From Pseudoneobacillus sp042683745 (GTDB lineage: Bacteria; Bacillota; Bacilli; Bacillales; Cytobacillaceae): a DNA stretch of 64,000 nucleotides. The position numbers were made by a program, and so were the translations under genes. The notes beneath the pieces were generated by a model. That model was not told where the DNA came from. It made no database searches and saw only the letters and a program-made list of their open reading frames with translations. Below are positions 9,977-19,533 of this stretch, in pieces. The stretch is taken from positions 248,001 to 312,000 of the forward strand of contig NZ_JBHUJX010000012.1 of NCBI RefSeq assembly GCF_042683745.1. Reading direction: 5' to 3'. How positions within the stretch are numbered: position 1 is the first letter of the stretch; every line of letters starts with the position of its first letter.

Positions 9977-10197
9977 ATCACTAGTTTTTTATTGAGGTGC
10001 AGATGCATTCGTTGAAATGTCAAAACTTTACATATAAGCTAAAAACGGATACTTTTACAAAAAAATCGTTCTAACTATAATAATACGAATAATATAATTA
10101 TTGAGTAATCATTATGAAAGGAGGTAACGTTTGGAGTTATTCCAAGACATAGGATGAGAAAAAACATCTTTTTATGAATAAAGTGGAGGTGTATCTA

Positions 10198-10755
10198 TTG
10201 ACTGTGTCTTCATTTATTCGGTTTACAGGCTTTTGTTCAATTATTGCAGGAATTCTTACAGTTTCATTATCCTTATGGTATAACATATCAATGGAAGCGT
10301 TTGGCTCTTATGTGAGTTTAATTAGTATGCTTTTCCTCGTACTAGGAATTGTTGGTTTGTATCTTTATCAAGCAAAAGAATTTGGATCAATAGGTTTCGC
10401 TATTTTCTTATTAACATTTTTCGGTGCCATAATGTGGGCGGGGCATTCCTGGGTTGAAGCCTTTATGATATCAATATTAGAAGAAACTGCTCCAGCAATA
10501 ATAGAAAATCCTCCTTCGCTGTTAATGACTGGTGTCACACTTTCATTGTATCCTTTCTTTATTGGTCTTTTATTATTCGGTCTTTGGACTGTTATAAAAG
10601 GTGTCCTTCCTCGTATACCAGCAATTATACTTATTATTGTACCAATAATTGACTTTATTCCTTATGGATTCCATATTTCACAACCACTTGCAGGTGTGGC
10701 CATAACTTGGCTTGGTTACTCAATCTGGAAGAGTTCTAAAAGTCTGAATAGTTAA
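10198..10755 (+). CDS. Six-TM-like membrane protein, copy 1
   Basis: A 185-residue hydrophobic protein with about five or six TM segments (SIIAGILTVSLSLWY, SLISMLFLVLGIVGL, FAIFLLTFFGAIMW, FFIGLLLFGLW, AIILIIVPIIDFI). The TTG at 10198 was chosen because GTGGAGGT sits 7 bases upstream; the frame also opens at 10174. The paralogue at 40021-40557 is about 75-80% identical and on the opposite strand. No family recognised. Confidence 0.7.
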   Translation: MTVSSFIRFTGFCSIIAGILTVSLSLWYNISMEAFGSYVSLISMLFLVLGIVGLYLYQAKEFGSIGFAIFLLTFFGAIMWAGHSWVEAFMISILEETAPAIIENPPSLLMTGVTLSLYPFFIGLLLFGLWTVIKGVLPRIPAIILIIVPIIDFIPYGFHISQPLAGVAITWLGYSIWKSSKSLNS

Positions 10756-10763
10756 ATTGAAAG

Positions 10764-10890
10764 TGAACTGCACCCCAATGGTTAGACATAATAATTGGAG
10801 GTGCAGTTTATTATGGATAGATATACTAAGGATTAAATTATAATGTAGATCTAGTCAAGAAGGATTATCGCTTATTTTCGTTGAAGTTAA
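10764..10890 (+). mobile_element. Left-end relic of an IS3-family (IS150-like) element
   Basis: Starts TGAACTGCACCCC, the kind of terminal sequence found on IS150-group elements, then GGAGGTGCAGTTTATT and an orfA-like start (ATG GAT AGA TAT ACT AAG GAT) that hits a stop at codon 8. Further orfA-like fragments follow for about 70 bp, then the sequence becomes unrelated. No transposase remains. Confidence 0.5.
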
Positions 10891-11105
10891 TAAACTAACG
10901 GTGAGCAATTATTCCGTAAACAAAAAATCTGAAGAAGCCTAATATATGCAAGATTTTATTCATATTATTGTGTATTATGAGCTTCTTTATTGTTTGAAGC
11001 AAGTAAAGAAGCAGTGTAGGTCAACAAGAATTTAACAAAAAATAACCTATAAATCCACAGATGGATGTATTATATTTGATGTAAATATTTTAGGAGGCAT
11101 ACATA
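10891..11105. other. Intergenic with a repeat end motif
   Basis: An inverted repeat end motif (TAAACTAACGGTGAGC) lies near 10900. The strong SD AGGAGG at 11092-11097 belongs to the creatininase gene. Confidence 0.45.
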
Positions 11106-11168
11106 ATAACAGTAGAATACGGAAAATTAACATTTTTAGAAATTAAAGAAAAAGCAGAAGAAGGCTAT

Positions 11169-11849
11169 ATGGCAATTATTCCGACTGGTTGTACAGAACA
11201 ACAAGGTCCGCATACAAGTGTTGATTTTGATACTTGGTTAGCAACAGAATTAACCATAGAATCAGCGGAAAAAGTAAATGAAAAATACGGAGTGAAATCA
11301 CTTGTTGTTCCGACTCTTCCATTCGGTCCAACGCCGGAACATCGAAATTATGGATATGGTTTTATTGATATTCCGCAACGTCTTTATGAAGAGTTAATCT
11401 ATTCCATTTTAAGTTCTCTAGCAGACCAAGGATTTAAACAAATGGTAATTTTCCGTGGTTGTGGCGGTCATTATTTGAATGGAATAGCTGAACGTTTTAA
11501 TAATGATTTCGAAGGTAAAGCCAACGTAACGATTCCGCACCATCCGTTTTATGAAGTTTGGTGCAAACACGCCGACCCTGAAATTCCAGGTGGACACGCT
11601 GACAGCTTCACAACCTCTCTGGCATTTTATAAGCGTCCTGAAGGGGTTAGGAAAGATAAGATTTTTAACCCACAAAGCAGCGAACCTGATTGGGAAGATC
11701 CAAATCTTGATTTCTCAAAATACTCTGAAACGGGAGTAATTGGGGATCCAACTTATGCAAGTGCGGAACTAGGAGAAAAACTTTGGAATGGTACGGTTGA
11801 TGCTGTGGCAGCCACATTACAAGAATTTGCATCTAAGAACATAAAATAG
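11169..11849 (+). CDS. Creatininase-family metal-dependent amidohydrolase; start codon lost or non-canonical
   Basis: Signature PTGCTEQQGPH near the N-terminus, GCGGHYLNGIAERF and GGHADSFTTSLAFY place it in the creatininase family (Zn/Mn cyclic-amide hydrolases). The usual EQHGPH reads EQQGPH, and the later His-Glu ligand region is altered (GGHADSF), so metal binding may differ. Family members normally begin about 21 residues earlier. The frame is open there and a perfect SD (AGGAGG, 11092-11097) precedes ATA codons at 11103 and 11106, not an ATG. The first standard start is the ATG at 11169, which has only a GAAGAAGG upstream. Either an ATA start is used, the protein is shortened, or the gene has lost its start. 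Confidence 0.75.
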   Translation: MAIIPTGCTEQQGPHTSVDFDTWLATELTIESAEKVNEKYGVKSLVVPTLPFGPTPEHRNYGYGFIDIPQRLYEELIYSILSSLADQGFKQMVIFRGCGGHYLNGIAERFNNDFEGKANVTIPHHPFYEVWCKHADPEIPGGHADSFTTSLAFYKRPEGVRKDKIFNPQSSEPDWEDPNLDFSKYSETGVIGDPTYASAELGEKLWNGTVDAVAATLQEFASKNIK

Positions 11850-11960
11850 CCCCATTCGTATTAAATAATGGAATAAAGAACCACTATTTTGTGGTCTTTT
11901 CTATTGGGATATCAATAAAGTCTAAAATACATTTATTCTAATATTGTGAAAGAATGCACT

Positions 11961-12040
11961 TAAACTAACGAGGAGCTTTATTATCACATGGGATCGTCAA
12001 TGGCGGTCTCTTTTTTATGCAAACTAACGGGGCAGAATTG
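11961..12040 (-). repeat. Intergenic hairpin repeat copy (GATCGTCA type, inverted)
   Basis: Starts AAACTAACGAGGAGC and carries CATGGGATCGTCAATGGCGG; a second end motif AAACTAACGGGGCAG follows. It is the reverse complement of the copy at 14610-14670. Confidence 0.75.
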
Positions 12041-12132
12041 TTGAGCAAGGAGACGGATTATTGTGGTAAAGTTGGATTATAGTGGGCCCGATAGTAGCAC
12101 AAGAATGTATAAATGAATACATAGCTTTATAA

Positions 12133-12160
12133 AAAAACTAAGCCATCTGGCTTAGTTTTT
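12133..12160 (-). terminator. Terminator of the first CDF gene
   Basis: Perfect 12-bp stem AAAAACTAAGCC / GGCTTAGTTTTT with a 4-nt loop, located 17 bp past the stop of the minus-strand gene. Confidence 0.9.
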
Positions 12161-12177
12161 ACTTTTATATTAATAAA

Positions 12178-13176
12178 TTAAGCTAATTCCTCTAACATTT
12201 CCGGTGTCCAATCCCTCACACCATTATCCTCAATAATGCCTAAGACAACATCGGTAATATCCGGATCAGACATTAACTTATCCTGTACTCTAAATTTAAT
12301 ATCATCGGCAGCTGCTAAAGATAAACCTTTCCGTAATTCAATTTGTCCTTCTACATGGTAATAGCGTCCTTCTTGAGTAATACGAATTTTATTGATATCG
12401 GTCACATCTTTAACACTAAAAATGATTTTGACAACTCTTGCTTCTATATCGCGGGGAGCTGCTACACCGATTAAACCAACCATATTATCATATCCAACTC
12501 GAAAAGCAACACCAACCATTAGAAATCCAATGATGATGGTAATCAATCCATCTAAGATTTCAAAGTTCAAGTAGGCTGTAATCACTACTGCGATTAAAGC
12601 TAGGATAGCACCAGTTACGGCTACAAGATCTTCATAGAAAACTAGCCGTGTCGGTGGAGCTGCTCGGCCCACATTTTGAAAAGCACCTCTTATAATTCCA
12701 AAACCGGTTGCTTTACTTCTTACTTCTTTGTTTATTTCCTTCATTGCTTTTACTAGGATACCGCCATCAATTAAGAGGTTCAGAATTAAAACGATAACAC
12801 TTAACCATAACCCTTCCCCTATCTCAGCAGGATGCTGAAGTAAGTGCCAACCTTCTCGAATGGTTTCGTATGCCATAAGGGTTACAACGATTACGGCGAT
12901 CATACAAAAAATATTTATGACCCGCCCGAATCCTGTAGGGAATCTTCTTGTCGGACTTTTTTCCGCTAAGATACTTCCGACAAATACAAACCCTTGATTC
13001 ACCGCATCCGCAAGGGAGTGCATGGCTGAAGCAAACATAGCCCCACTTCCACTCAATGTTCCTGCAATGAATTTTGTGGCTGCGATAACCGAGTTTCCTA
13101 CCATTGCCACCGCAGAAGATTTGTTACCTTTCTTTACCAAACTTAATAAATTTTCACTATCCGGGTCTGAGTCCAC
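12178..13176 (-). CDS. Cation diffusion facilitator (CDF) family transporter, tandem copy 1
   Basis: A 332-residue protein with about six TM segments and a cytoplasmic C-terminal domain, the CDF layout (M2+/H+ antiporters exporting Zn, Mn or similar). The TM2 metal motif HSLAD is present (His53, Asp57). Residues FYEDLVAV (about 180-187) sit where the second metal site is expected. The loop SPTRRFPTGFGRV resembles the eukaryotic ZNT9/SLC30A9-like branch more than classical CzcD; the metal is not predictable. It follows, on the same strand, a close paralogue 190 bp away, each with its own terminator. An SD lies at GGAGGAACAAACAAG. Confidence 0.9.
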   Translation of the reverse strand: MDSDPDSENLLSLVKKGNKSSAVAMVGNSVIAATKFIAGTLSGSGAMFASAMHSLADAVNQGFVFVGSILAEKSPTRRFPTGFGRVINIFCMIAVIVVTLMAYETIREGWHLLQHPAEIGEGLWLSVIVLILNLLIDGGILVKAMKEINKEVRSKATGFGIIRGAFQNVGRAAPPTRLVFYEDLVAVTGAILALIAVVITAYLNFEILDGLITIIIGFLMVGVAFRVGYDNMVGLIGVAAPRDIEARVVKIIFSVKDVTDINKIRITQEGRYYHVEGQIELRKGLSLAAADDIKFRVQDKLMSDPDITDVVLGIIEDNGVRDWTPEMLEELA

Positions 13177-13279
13177 TTGTTTGTTCCTCCATAAATAATA
13201 ATAAGATTTAGCCCATTTTTTAGTAGGCTTATTCCATTATATCAAAAAAGTCAGTTTTTTTGACTATTTTAACTCAAAA

Positions 13280-13305
13280 AGATGGTTTACATTTTGTAAA
13301 CCATC
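13280..13305 (-). terminator. Terminator of the second CDF gene
   Basis: 11-bp stem AGATGGTTTAC / GTAAACCATCT with an ATTT loop and a U-rich tail on the minus strand. Confidence 0.75.
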
Positions 13306-13365
13306 TACCGAATATTCAATGTAGTTTTTTAGATTTAGAAAGTCAGTAAAAAAACTGGTAATAAT

Positions 13366-14364
13366 TCACACTAATTTTTCTAACATTTCTGGTTTCCAAT
13401 CTGCTACACCGTTATCCTCGATAATGCCTATTCCTACATCGGCAATATCTTGGTCAGCCATTAATTTATCTTGTACCCTAAATTTAATATCATCTGCAAC
13501 AGACAATGACAATCCTTTTCTTAATTCAATTAGTGCCTCCACATGATAATAGCGCCCTTCTTGTGTGATACGTATTTTATTTATATCCGTTACATCGACA
13601 TCACTTAAAATCATCTTTACCACTCTTTCTTCAATATCACGGGGTGCTGCGACTCCGATAAGTCCAACCATATTGTCGTATCCTACCCGAAAGGCTACAC
13701 CTACCATTAATAATCCAATTAAAATGGTGATTATTCCATCTAACATATCTAGGTTTGTAAATGATGTAATTACTACTGCGACTAAAGCTAATAAAGCACC
13801 CGTTACTGCTACTAGATCTTCATAAAATACTAATCGAGTCGGAGGAGCTGCTCGACCTACATTTTGAAATGCTCCTTTAACAATCCCGAACCCTTTAGCT
13901 GTTCCTCTAGCCTCACTATTTATCTCTTTCATGGCTTTAACAAGAATGGCTCCGTCAATTAAAAGGTTAAGAATCAAAACAATTACATTTAACCATAAAC
14001 CTCCACTAGATATGGCTGGATGCTGAAGTAAATGCCAACCTTCTAAAATAGTTTCATACGCCATTATTGTTACAACAATAACAGCGATCATACAGAAAAT
14101 ATTAATCACCCGTCCGAATCCTGTAGGGAAACGCCGCGTAGGTTTTTTCTCAGCTAATATACTTCCCATAAAAACAAAGCCTTGGTTTACCGCATCTGCT
14201 AATGAATGCATTGCTGAAGCAAACATAGCTCCACTACCACTCATCGATCCTGCAATAAATTTTGTTCCAGCAATCACGGCATTTCCTGTCATTGCCACAG
14301 CTGAAGATTTATTTCCTTTTTTTATTAAGCTAAAGAAACTCTCTTGTTCTGGATTTGATCCCAC
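13366..14364 (-). CDS. CDF family transporter, tandem copy 2
   Basis: 332 residues, same length and motifs as its neighbour (HSLAD at 53-57, FYEDLVAV, PTRRFPTGFGRV), roughly 80-85% identical by eye, with differences concentrated at the N-terminus, in the loop after HLLQHP, and in TM5. Both copies retain all visible metal ligands, so the duplication seems functional rather than decaying. An SD (GGAGAG) precedes the start. Copies with separate terminators can be expressed independently. Confidence 0.9.
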   Translation of the reverse strand: MGSNPEQESFFSLIKKGNKSSAVAMTGNAVIAGTKFIAGSMSGSGAMFASAMHSLADAVNQGFVFMGSILAEKKPTRRFPTGFGRVINIFCMIAVIVVTIMAYETILEGWHLLQHPAISSGGLWLNVIVLILNLLIDGAILVKAMKEINSEARGTAKGFGIVKGAFQNVGRAAPPTRLVFYEDLVAVTGALLALVAVVITSFTNLDMLDGIITILIGLLMVGVAFRVGYDNMVGLIGVAAPRDIEERVVKMILSDVDVTDINKIRITQEGRYYHVEALIELRKGLSLSVADDIKFRVQDKLMADQDIADVGIGIIEDNGVADWKPEMLEKLV

Positions 14365-14609
14365 TTCTAGCTCTCCTCCATAAATTTGTCTATAACTAGT
14401 TTTCCTTAATGCACATTATTAATTAAAACAATTATTACCTTTTTCCCATCATAATCTTTAGTCTTTGCTAGATATACCGGTCAGTTCTTTACTTATTTTT
14501 TTATGCAATTCCACAACAAGTAATAAAAAAACAAATAATATATATTAATATTAACAAGTTTAACCCAACCTTTTTTGTACGATCAGTATAAGCTTTTGGA
14601 AGGTCATAT

Positions 14610-14670
14610 AAAAAAGAGACCGTCATTGACGATCCCATGTGATACTAAAGCACCCGTTACTTCTATAAGC
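14610..14670 (+). repeat. Intergenic hairpin repeat copy (GATCGTCA type)
   Basis: AAAAAAGAGACCGTCATTGA then CGATCCCATGTGATACTAAA and the end motif GCACCCGTTACTTCTATAAG. Inverted match to 11961-12040. Confidence 0.75.
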
Positions 14671-14671
14671 G

Positions 14672-14856
14672 ATGTCAGTTTTTATCAATTTTGAAATACA
14701 AGTTATTTCGTCTCCTGAATTTAGTTCAAACCTAGTTTTAATGTGAGCATATGTCTTTCAACAGAAATAGAATGTATGTACAAACCACTGCCCCACGGCT
14801 CATTCATTGGTATATGTATATCGGTTACCCCTTGGAAGATAAACTCGACCTGTTCC
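14672..14856 (-). pseudogene. Unidentified gene relic abutting a repeat
   Basis: The minus strand reads like protein in one frame (QGVTDIHIPMNEPWGSGLY, then SVERHMLTLKLGLN) and continues after a shift (SGDEITCISKLIKTDIA). The readable part ends exactly where the repeat copy at 14610-14670 begins. No start codon and no recognised family. Confidence 0.35.
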
Positions 14857-14964
14857 CTTTATTTATGCTTTCTATTGAGTAATGTCATTTTTAGTAATGT
14901 TCAATGATAAAAAAACGATACCCTCTGTTATAGCTTAACAAGGAGGTAGAAGCATTTGTTCCTT

Positions 14965-15084
14965 CTATTCTCTTGTTTGAGCTTCTTTATGAAGAAAAAA
15001 TAGAGCTTCCGACCCTAATGGACCCTTATCTTTTGCATCCGTCAGTTGAACAGTCATCAATTCTTTTTTGGCTCCTATTGTAAC
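14965..15084 (-). pseudogene. Second unidentified relic
   Basis: Minus-strand frame GAKKELMTVQLTDAKDKG, PLGSEALFFLHKEAQTRE, stop at 14965. Amino-acid composition is protein-like, but there is no SD and no family. It may be the C-terminus of a lost gene. Confidence 0.3.
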
Positions 15085-15145
15085 AAACAACTGTACTTTT
15101 CAAACTATAAATAGGTTAAGAAGAGGGAAAAGACAGAATAGAAAT

Positions 15146-15180
15146 AAACTATGCCCTAAAGTATGGTAGGACATAGTTTG
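15146..15180 (-). terminator. Terminator of the MBL hydrolase gene
   Basis: 13-bp near-perfect stem (AAACTATG.CCTA, one mismatch) 50 bp beyond the stop. The minus strand continues with a mixed A/U tail. Confidence 0.6.
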
Positions 15181-15230
15181 TAAATTATAATTTTTCACGT
15201 TTTGACAAATAAGGCTTCCTCATTAATTTA

Positions 15231-16148
15231 TTATTTCAACTGGGATCGAATAAACTCTATATTTGAATAGAACGCCTGCTTTCCTTTCCAGCGCGAATAA
15301 GGTTCTGGTATATCAATTAACGTAACATCTGTATTTTGCTTTGATAATTGAATCGTCTCAGTCATATAATTTACTAGAGTAGTAAGGTCACCTTTATTTG
15401 CCACTATTCCATGCCCAGGTATCCAATGGGAACATGGATATTCTGAGATTTTTTTTAAAGCCTCTAACCATTCAAAAATATTACCATCTAGCATGTATGG
15501 GTGTGTATTTTTTACTAAAATGTCTCCAGTAAATAATATTCCACGTTCAGGTATAAATAAAATGCTGTCATCTTCGGTATGTCCTTGTCCTATGGAAATC
15601 AGTTGGGCTGTTAAAAGTGACCCTTTTATGGTTAAACCTTCATTAAATGTGTGACTTGGGCTAATATACTCAACTTCAGGAAGAGTTGAAATAATTTCTT
15701 CCATCTGAAGAATGGAATCTGTTAAAGTTTCAATTTCTTCTTTACCCTTCTCAAGTTCTCTTTTTTTACGTAGATTTGTAACATGGTCTTGGTACTGATG
15801 TATGGAGTCCTTATGCTCTTTTAATAGTGATGGATGTGTTTCATCCATTTTCATTTTGGTTTTTTGTGAGGCAATAATTGAACAGTCCTTAAACACCATA
15901 TTTCCACGAATGTGATCTCCATGCCAATGACTATTAATCACATATGTAATGGGGCTCTTAGTAACCTGCTCGGCAATTTGACGTAATTCTTGAGCTGCTT
16001 GGATCGTAAAAGATGTATCAAATATGATGGTTTGGTCCCCCAAATCAATAATTCCAGAATTGGAACAAGCCCCCCCTGAATTTTTTGATATAGCAGCAAA
16101 AATACCTTCAGAAACTTCTTCTAAAGTGTAATTTTTTAAAAAATTCAA
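15231..16148 (-). CDS. Metallo-beta-lactamase (MBL) fold hydrolase
   Basis: A 305-residue protein with the MBL zinc motif HWHGDH (His74, His76, Asp78, His79), later ligands GQGHTEDD (His near 189), FTGDILV (Asp near 209) and IPGHG (His near 247). This is the complete set for a binuclear Zn site. A charged helical insert (about residues 100-165, KEHKDSIHQYQDH...LRKKRELEKGKEE) separates the two halves. There is no signal peptide, so it is cytoplasmic. It resembles broad-specificity MBL hydrolases rather than a clear beta-lactamase or glyoxalase II; the substrate is unknown. A palindrome-like site lies about 60 bp upstream. Confidence 0.88.
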   Translation of the reverse strand: MNFLKNYTLEEVSEGIFAAISKNSGGACSNSGIIDLGDQTIIFDTSFTIQAAQELRQIAEQVTKSPITYVINSHWHGDHIRGNMVFKDCSIIASQKTKMKMDETHPSLLKEHKDSIHQYQDHVTNLRKKRELEKGKEEIETLTDSILQMEEIISTLPEVEYISPSHTFNEGLTIKGSLLTAQLISIGQGHTEDDSILFIPERGILFTGDILVKNTHPYMLDGNIFEWLEALKKISEYPCSHWIPGHGIVANKGDLTTLVNYMTETIQLSKQNTDVTLIDIPEPYSRWKGKQAFYSNIEFIRSQLK

Positions 16149-16205
16149 CGATAATCTCTCCCTTTTACATTGTTAAATGAATAACATGCGTTTTTATAAC
16201 TATAA

Positions 16206-16227
16206 CACAAATAACAAACGTTAGTTA
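16206..16227. promoter_or_regulatory. Candidate repressor site upstream of the MBL gene
   Basis: Contains TAACAAACGTTAGTTA, the same 16-mer that forms the core of a perfect palindrome at 55377-55398. Here the right half-site (GTTAGTT) is intact and the left is degenerate. It looks like a TetR-type operator; inference only. Confidence 0.35.
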
Positions 16228-16352
16228 GTAAAAATAGAAAAAAATATGCTTTGGAATTAAATCATTGAAAGCTTTTTAATTCATGTTTATAAACTGTTTA
16301 CCTATATTTCATGTAATCATTAACTCACCAGTACATGAAGGTAAGTAAGTGT

Positions 16353-17504
16353 TTATCTCAATTTTTTTAAAAATGCTTGTATTCTTTCAGCTACTAATTT
16401 TGGTTCCTCTGTTGCAACAAAGTGTCCACCCTTGCCTAATTCTTCCCAACTTACTATATTAGGGAACATTCTCTCCACATACTCAATGGGAGGACGTTCA
16501 TTTGGTTGAGTGGCTGTTAAAGATACGCCAATAGGAACTTTTGAAATATCTTCTGGGCTAGGCCATTTTGTATGTTTACCTTCAAAGTATAACCTATTTG
16601 CTGAATTGATTGTCTGGGTTAGCCAATAAATTGTAACATTTGCGAGAAGTTCATCTTTAGTAAAGTGCTTATACAAATTACCACTTGGTGGATTTGTCCA
16701 TAAGTACCATTTTTCTAAAATAAATGCCGCAAGTCCTACAGGGGACTCAACCAGTGAATAGCCAATCGTTTGAGGTTTTGTACTAAGCATATGGGCGTAT
16801 GCACCTTCCTCGTTATACCATTCCTTACATAGCTTAAGATAAGTCTCTTCAGCCTCTGTTAAAATAGCATTTTCCGGAACAAAAGGACTTGGGTTCCCTG
16901 GTGAAGTAGTATGATAACCGATTATTTTCTCTGGATGGTCTAAGCATAATAATCCCAGAATACTAGCACCAAGATCATATCCGTGGGCAGCAAATCTTTC
17001 GTATCCTAGCTGACCCATTAATTTCACTAAAATATTGGAAACTTGCCGATCCTCAAAAGCTGCTTGTAAAGGTGTATCTGAAAATCCATGACCAGGAATA
17101 GAAGGAATAATGACATCAAACGAATCTTCAGGGTTACCACCGTATTTTTCCGGATTTGTCAAATAGGGAATTATGTCTAGCATTTCATAAAACGACCCTG
17201 GATAACCATGAGGTATGATAATCGGAATGGAGTTAGCTCCATTTCCGCGCTCATGGATAAAGTGTATATCTAAGTCATCAATACTAACTATAAAATTCGA
17301 AAATGAATTAATTTTATTCTGTACTTTCTCCCAATCAAACTCATTTTTCCAATAGTCAACAATATCTTTCATGAAACTTACAGGGATCCCGTACTGCCAA
17401 TCTGATCCAGGTATTTCATCAGGCCATCTTATATAGTCTAATCGTTCTTTTAATTTTAAGATTTCCTCGGGATCGATAGACAAATGAAATGGTTTTATAT
17501 TCAT
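16353..17504 (-). CDS. Epoxide hydrolase-family alpha/beta hydrolase
   Basis: A 383-residue protein with an N-terminal EHN region (FHLSIDPEEILKLKERL, YWKNEFDW) and an alpha/beta hydrolase core. The oxyanion motif HGYPGS is at 99-104, the nucleophile elbow HGYDLGAS carries Asp177, and the base is likely the His of GGHFVATEEP near residue 363. This is the arrangement of microsomal-type epoxide hydrolases, which open epoxides to diols. It lies directly downstream of the frameshifted MFS gene on the same strand (about 50 bp), suggesting one operon under the divergent CGNR regulator. Physiological substrate unknown. Confidence 0.9.
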   Translation of the reverse strand: MNIKPFHLSIDPEEILKLKERLDYIRWPDEIPGSDWQYGIPVSFMKDIVDYWKNEFDWEKVQNKINSFSNFIVSIDDLDIHFIHERGNGANSIPIIIPHGYPGSFYEMLDIIPYLTNPEKYGGNPEDSFDVIIPSIPGHGFSDTPLQAAFEDRQVSNILVKLMGQLGYERFAAHGYDLGASILGLLCLDHPEKIIGYHTTSPGNPSPFVPENAILTEAEETYLKLCKEWYNEEGAYAHMLSTKPQTIGYSLVESPVGLAAFILEKWYLWTNPPSGNLYKHFTKDELLANVTIYWLTQTINSANRLYFEGKHTKWPSPEDISKVPIGVSLTATQPNERPPIEYVERMFPNIVSWEELGKGGHFVATEEPKLVAERIQAFLKKLR

Positions 17505-17556
17505 AAATTAACTCCTCCAAATCCTCTTATTATTCAATAAGAACATATAATTGATT

Positions 17557-18772
17557 CTATAAAAATTTATTAAGCTGAATTAGTTTTAACGGTTTTAATA
17601 GAAATGGAGAAAAGATTAAGACTAAGAACCCACTTATAGCGCTAACTAAAAGCATCCAATATAATGGTAGAATAGCAATTAATATTCCACTAAGTGCAAA
17701 GCCAACTGTATGGGCTGTGTTAATCATACTAAATCCCTCGGTCTTAGATTCTATTGGAATTAGTTCCTCAACAGCAATAGATCGAGCTGTCATAAGTGGT
17801 GCTACGGCTAGGCCAATAAAAACTTATAGCTAAAATAGCAAACAGAAATCTAGAGGAATGAGCAAAAAAATAAATACTTATAACCATTAATAATAAAAGG
17901 AAACAAGCTTGCAAAGAATAAGGGATATTTATTTTATGGTTGACTAGTGCATAAGCAATACCACTTAAAGCACTACAAATAGCTAATACCGATATTAGTA
18001 ATGGTCCTAAAGATGCTAAATTTAATTGTTGTGCCAGTGGTAAAGCTCCAACTTCAGCAGAACCCAGAATAGTACCAAAAGAAAAGCTCACAAAAATCCA
18101 AAAAACAAAGGTTGGATTTAAATACCAGTATTTATTTTCGTTTACTCCTTCCGTTTTACTTATAAAATTGGATGTAACCAGAAAGTTCTTGGATAACTTT
18201 CTAGCGAGAAAACCCGCCATTAGATTAAAAAATATCATTGAAATGATGGCACCATGTTCCCACCACAAAGATGTTATAGTGGCAATTAAAGGAGCTATTA
18301 CAACTACTATTTCAATAATAGTAGAATCTAATGCAATGGCTGTTGGTAGCTTATCTTTAGAAATTGTACAGCTGAGTAGGGTTCGCATAGCCCCTGGAAC
18401 ACCTGATATACTCCCTCCACTGAGAGTAGCAAAGACAATTAACCAGAATATGTGAAGATGAAAAGTAGACGTTATTATGATCATGACTAGTGAGACTGAA
18501 GAAATGAAAAGTAAAATTGGAATGCCTTTATGCAGTCCAAGCCTATCTAGTAATCTTCCACATGGAATAGTTAAGACTGTCAAACCTAATACATACGCTG
18601 TAACCATGAGACCACCAATGGAATGATCCTTTGTATGATGGATACTAATAAGCATAAATGTAATAGAAGTCATAAGCATAGGCGTTCGAATAAACTGTAG
18701 AGCAACTGACCATTGCAAATACTTTTTTTCTTGCAGTAGGATTTTAATATTAAATTGAAATATTGTATTCAC
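17557..18772 (-). pseudogene. MFS transporter, frameshifted near its C-terminus
   Basis: The first 320 or so codons encode a typical 12-TM MFS-like protein. Near 17818-17822, at a run of five A (T on the coding strand), the frame breaks. Removing one base joins AISF to IGLAVAPLMTARSIAVEE and restores the last 75-80 residues (17557-17793). The lesion may be real, a slippage site, or a sequencing error at the homopolymer. It is first in a probable operon with the epoxide hydrolase. SD AAAGGGGAG before the ATG. Confidence 0.75.
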
Positions 18773-18874
18773 ATTTCTCCCCTTTCAAAGTGACCTTTAA
18801 ATTATATTTAATGGTCACTGAACACTAAAACAATATTAATAGTTATGGGAAAAATAGTCAATAGGAGTGTATTT

Positions 18875-19444
18875 ATGGGAACAGATTATAGTGATCTTGA
18901 GATTGTTGCAGACTTTTTTAATACTCACGATAAACGTACTCGCTTTGAAGGAGACGAAGGTGTAGAGCATCTTACTTCTCCAAAAACCCTTTATTCATGG
19001 CTATTAAAGCATCATTTTATATTTGAAGAAGATATTGTAACCGATGAGGACTTAAGTCTAGTCATTAAGCTAAGAACTGAAGCCAGAAAAATGATTGTCA
19101 ATAATCAATTCAACAAAACTGATGATAATGGTTTAAAAACATTAAATAAGTTAATAACTCAATTTACATTTTCAATTGAATTTTCACCTGAATCTGAAAA
19201 GCTACTTCCAAATAAAGGAGGGGGTAGTAGCGGAATAGCAAGATTAACTCTGCTAATTTTTGACCTTAAGAGGAGTGGATTATGGCATCGAATAAGGGTA
19301 TGCTCTGCAGAAGATTGTCAGTGGGTATTTGTTGATTATTCGAAACCTGGCACTGGAAAATGGTGCATAATGAGTGCTTGCGGAAATAGAGCAAAAAATA
19401 AAACTTATAGACAAAAATTAAAACATACATCTGATTCACCTTAA
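18875..19444 (+). CDS. CGNR zinc-finger (ABATE-domain) transcriptional regulator
   Basis: A 189-residue protein with an N-terminal ABATE-like ligand region and a C-terminal CGNR zinc finger: Cys pairs in RVCSAEDCQWVF and KWCIMSACGNRAK, followed by a basic tail. The family is thought to bind DNA. The start at 18875 was chosen because AGGAGTG precedes it by 6 bases; an in-frame ATG at 18845 lacks a site. It is divergent from the MFS/epoxide hydrolase genes with about 100 bp between, so it is the likely regulator of that operon. Confidence 0.85.
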   Translation: MGTDYSDLEIVADFFNTHDKRTRFEGDEGVEHLTSPKTLYSWLLKHHFIFEEDIVTDEDLSLVIKLRTEARKMIVNNQFNKTDDNGLKTLNKLITQFTFSIEFSPESEKLLPNKGGGSSGIARLTLLIFDLKRSGLWHRIRVCSAEDCQWVFVDYSKPGTGKWCIMSACGNRAKNKTYRQKLKHTSDSP

Positions 19445-19533
19445 AATATCTAAAATAAATGGCTCTTTGTTTCCTGGATATTACGTTTAAGGTACTATAT
19501 TGGTAACAACACTAGTAAAAGGGAACTAAGAAT

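Noticed and set aside
9419..10173. Complete IS110 element with defined ends
   Set aside because: The N-terminal catalytic domain is absent and no ends can be placed, so only a relic was called.
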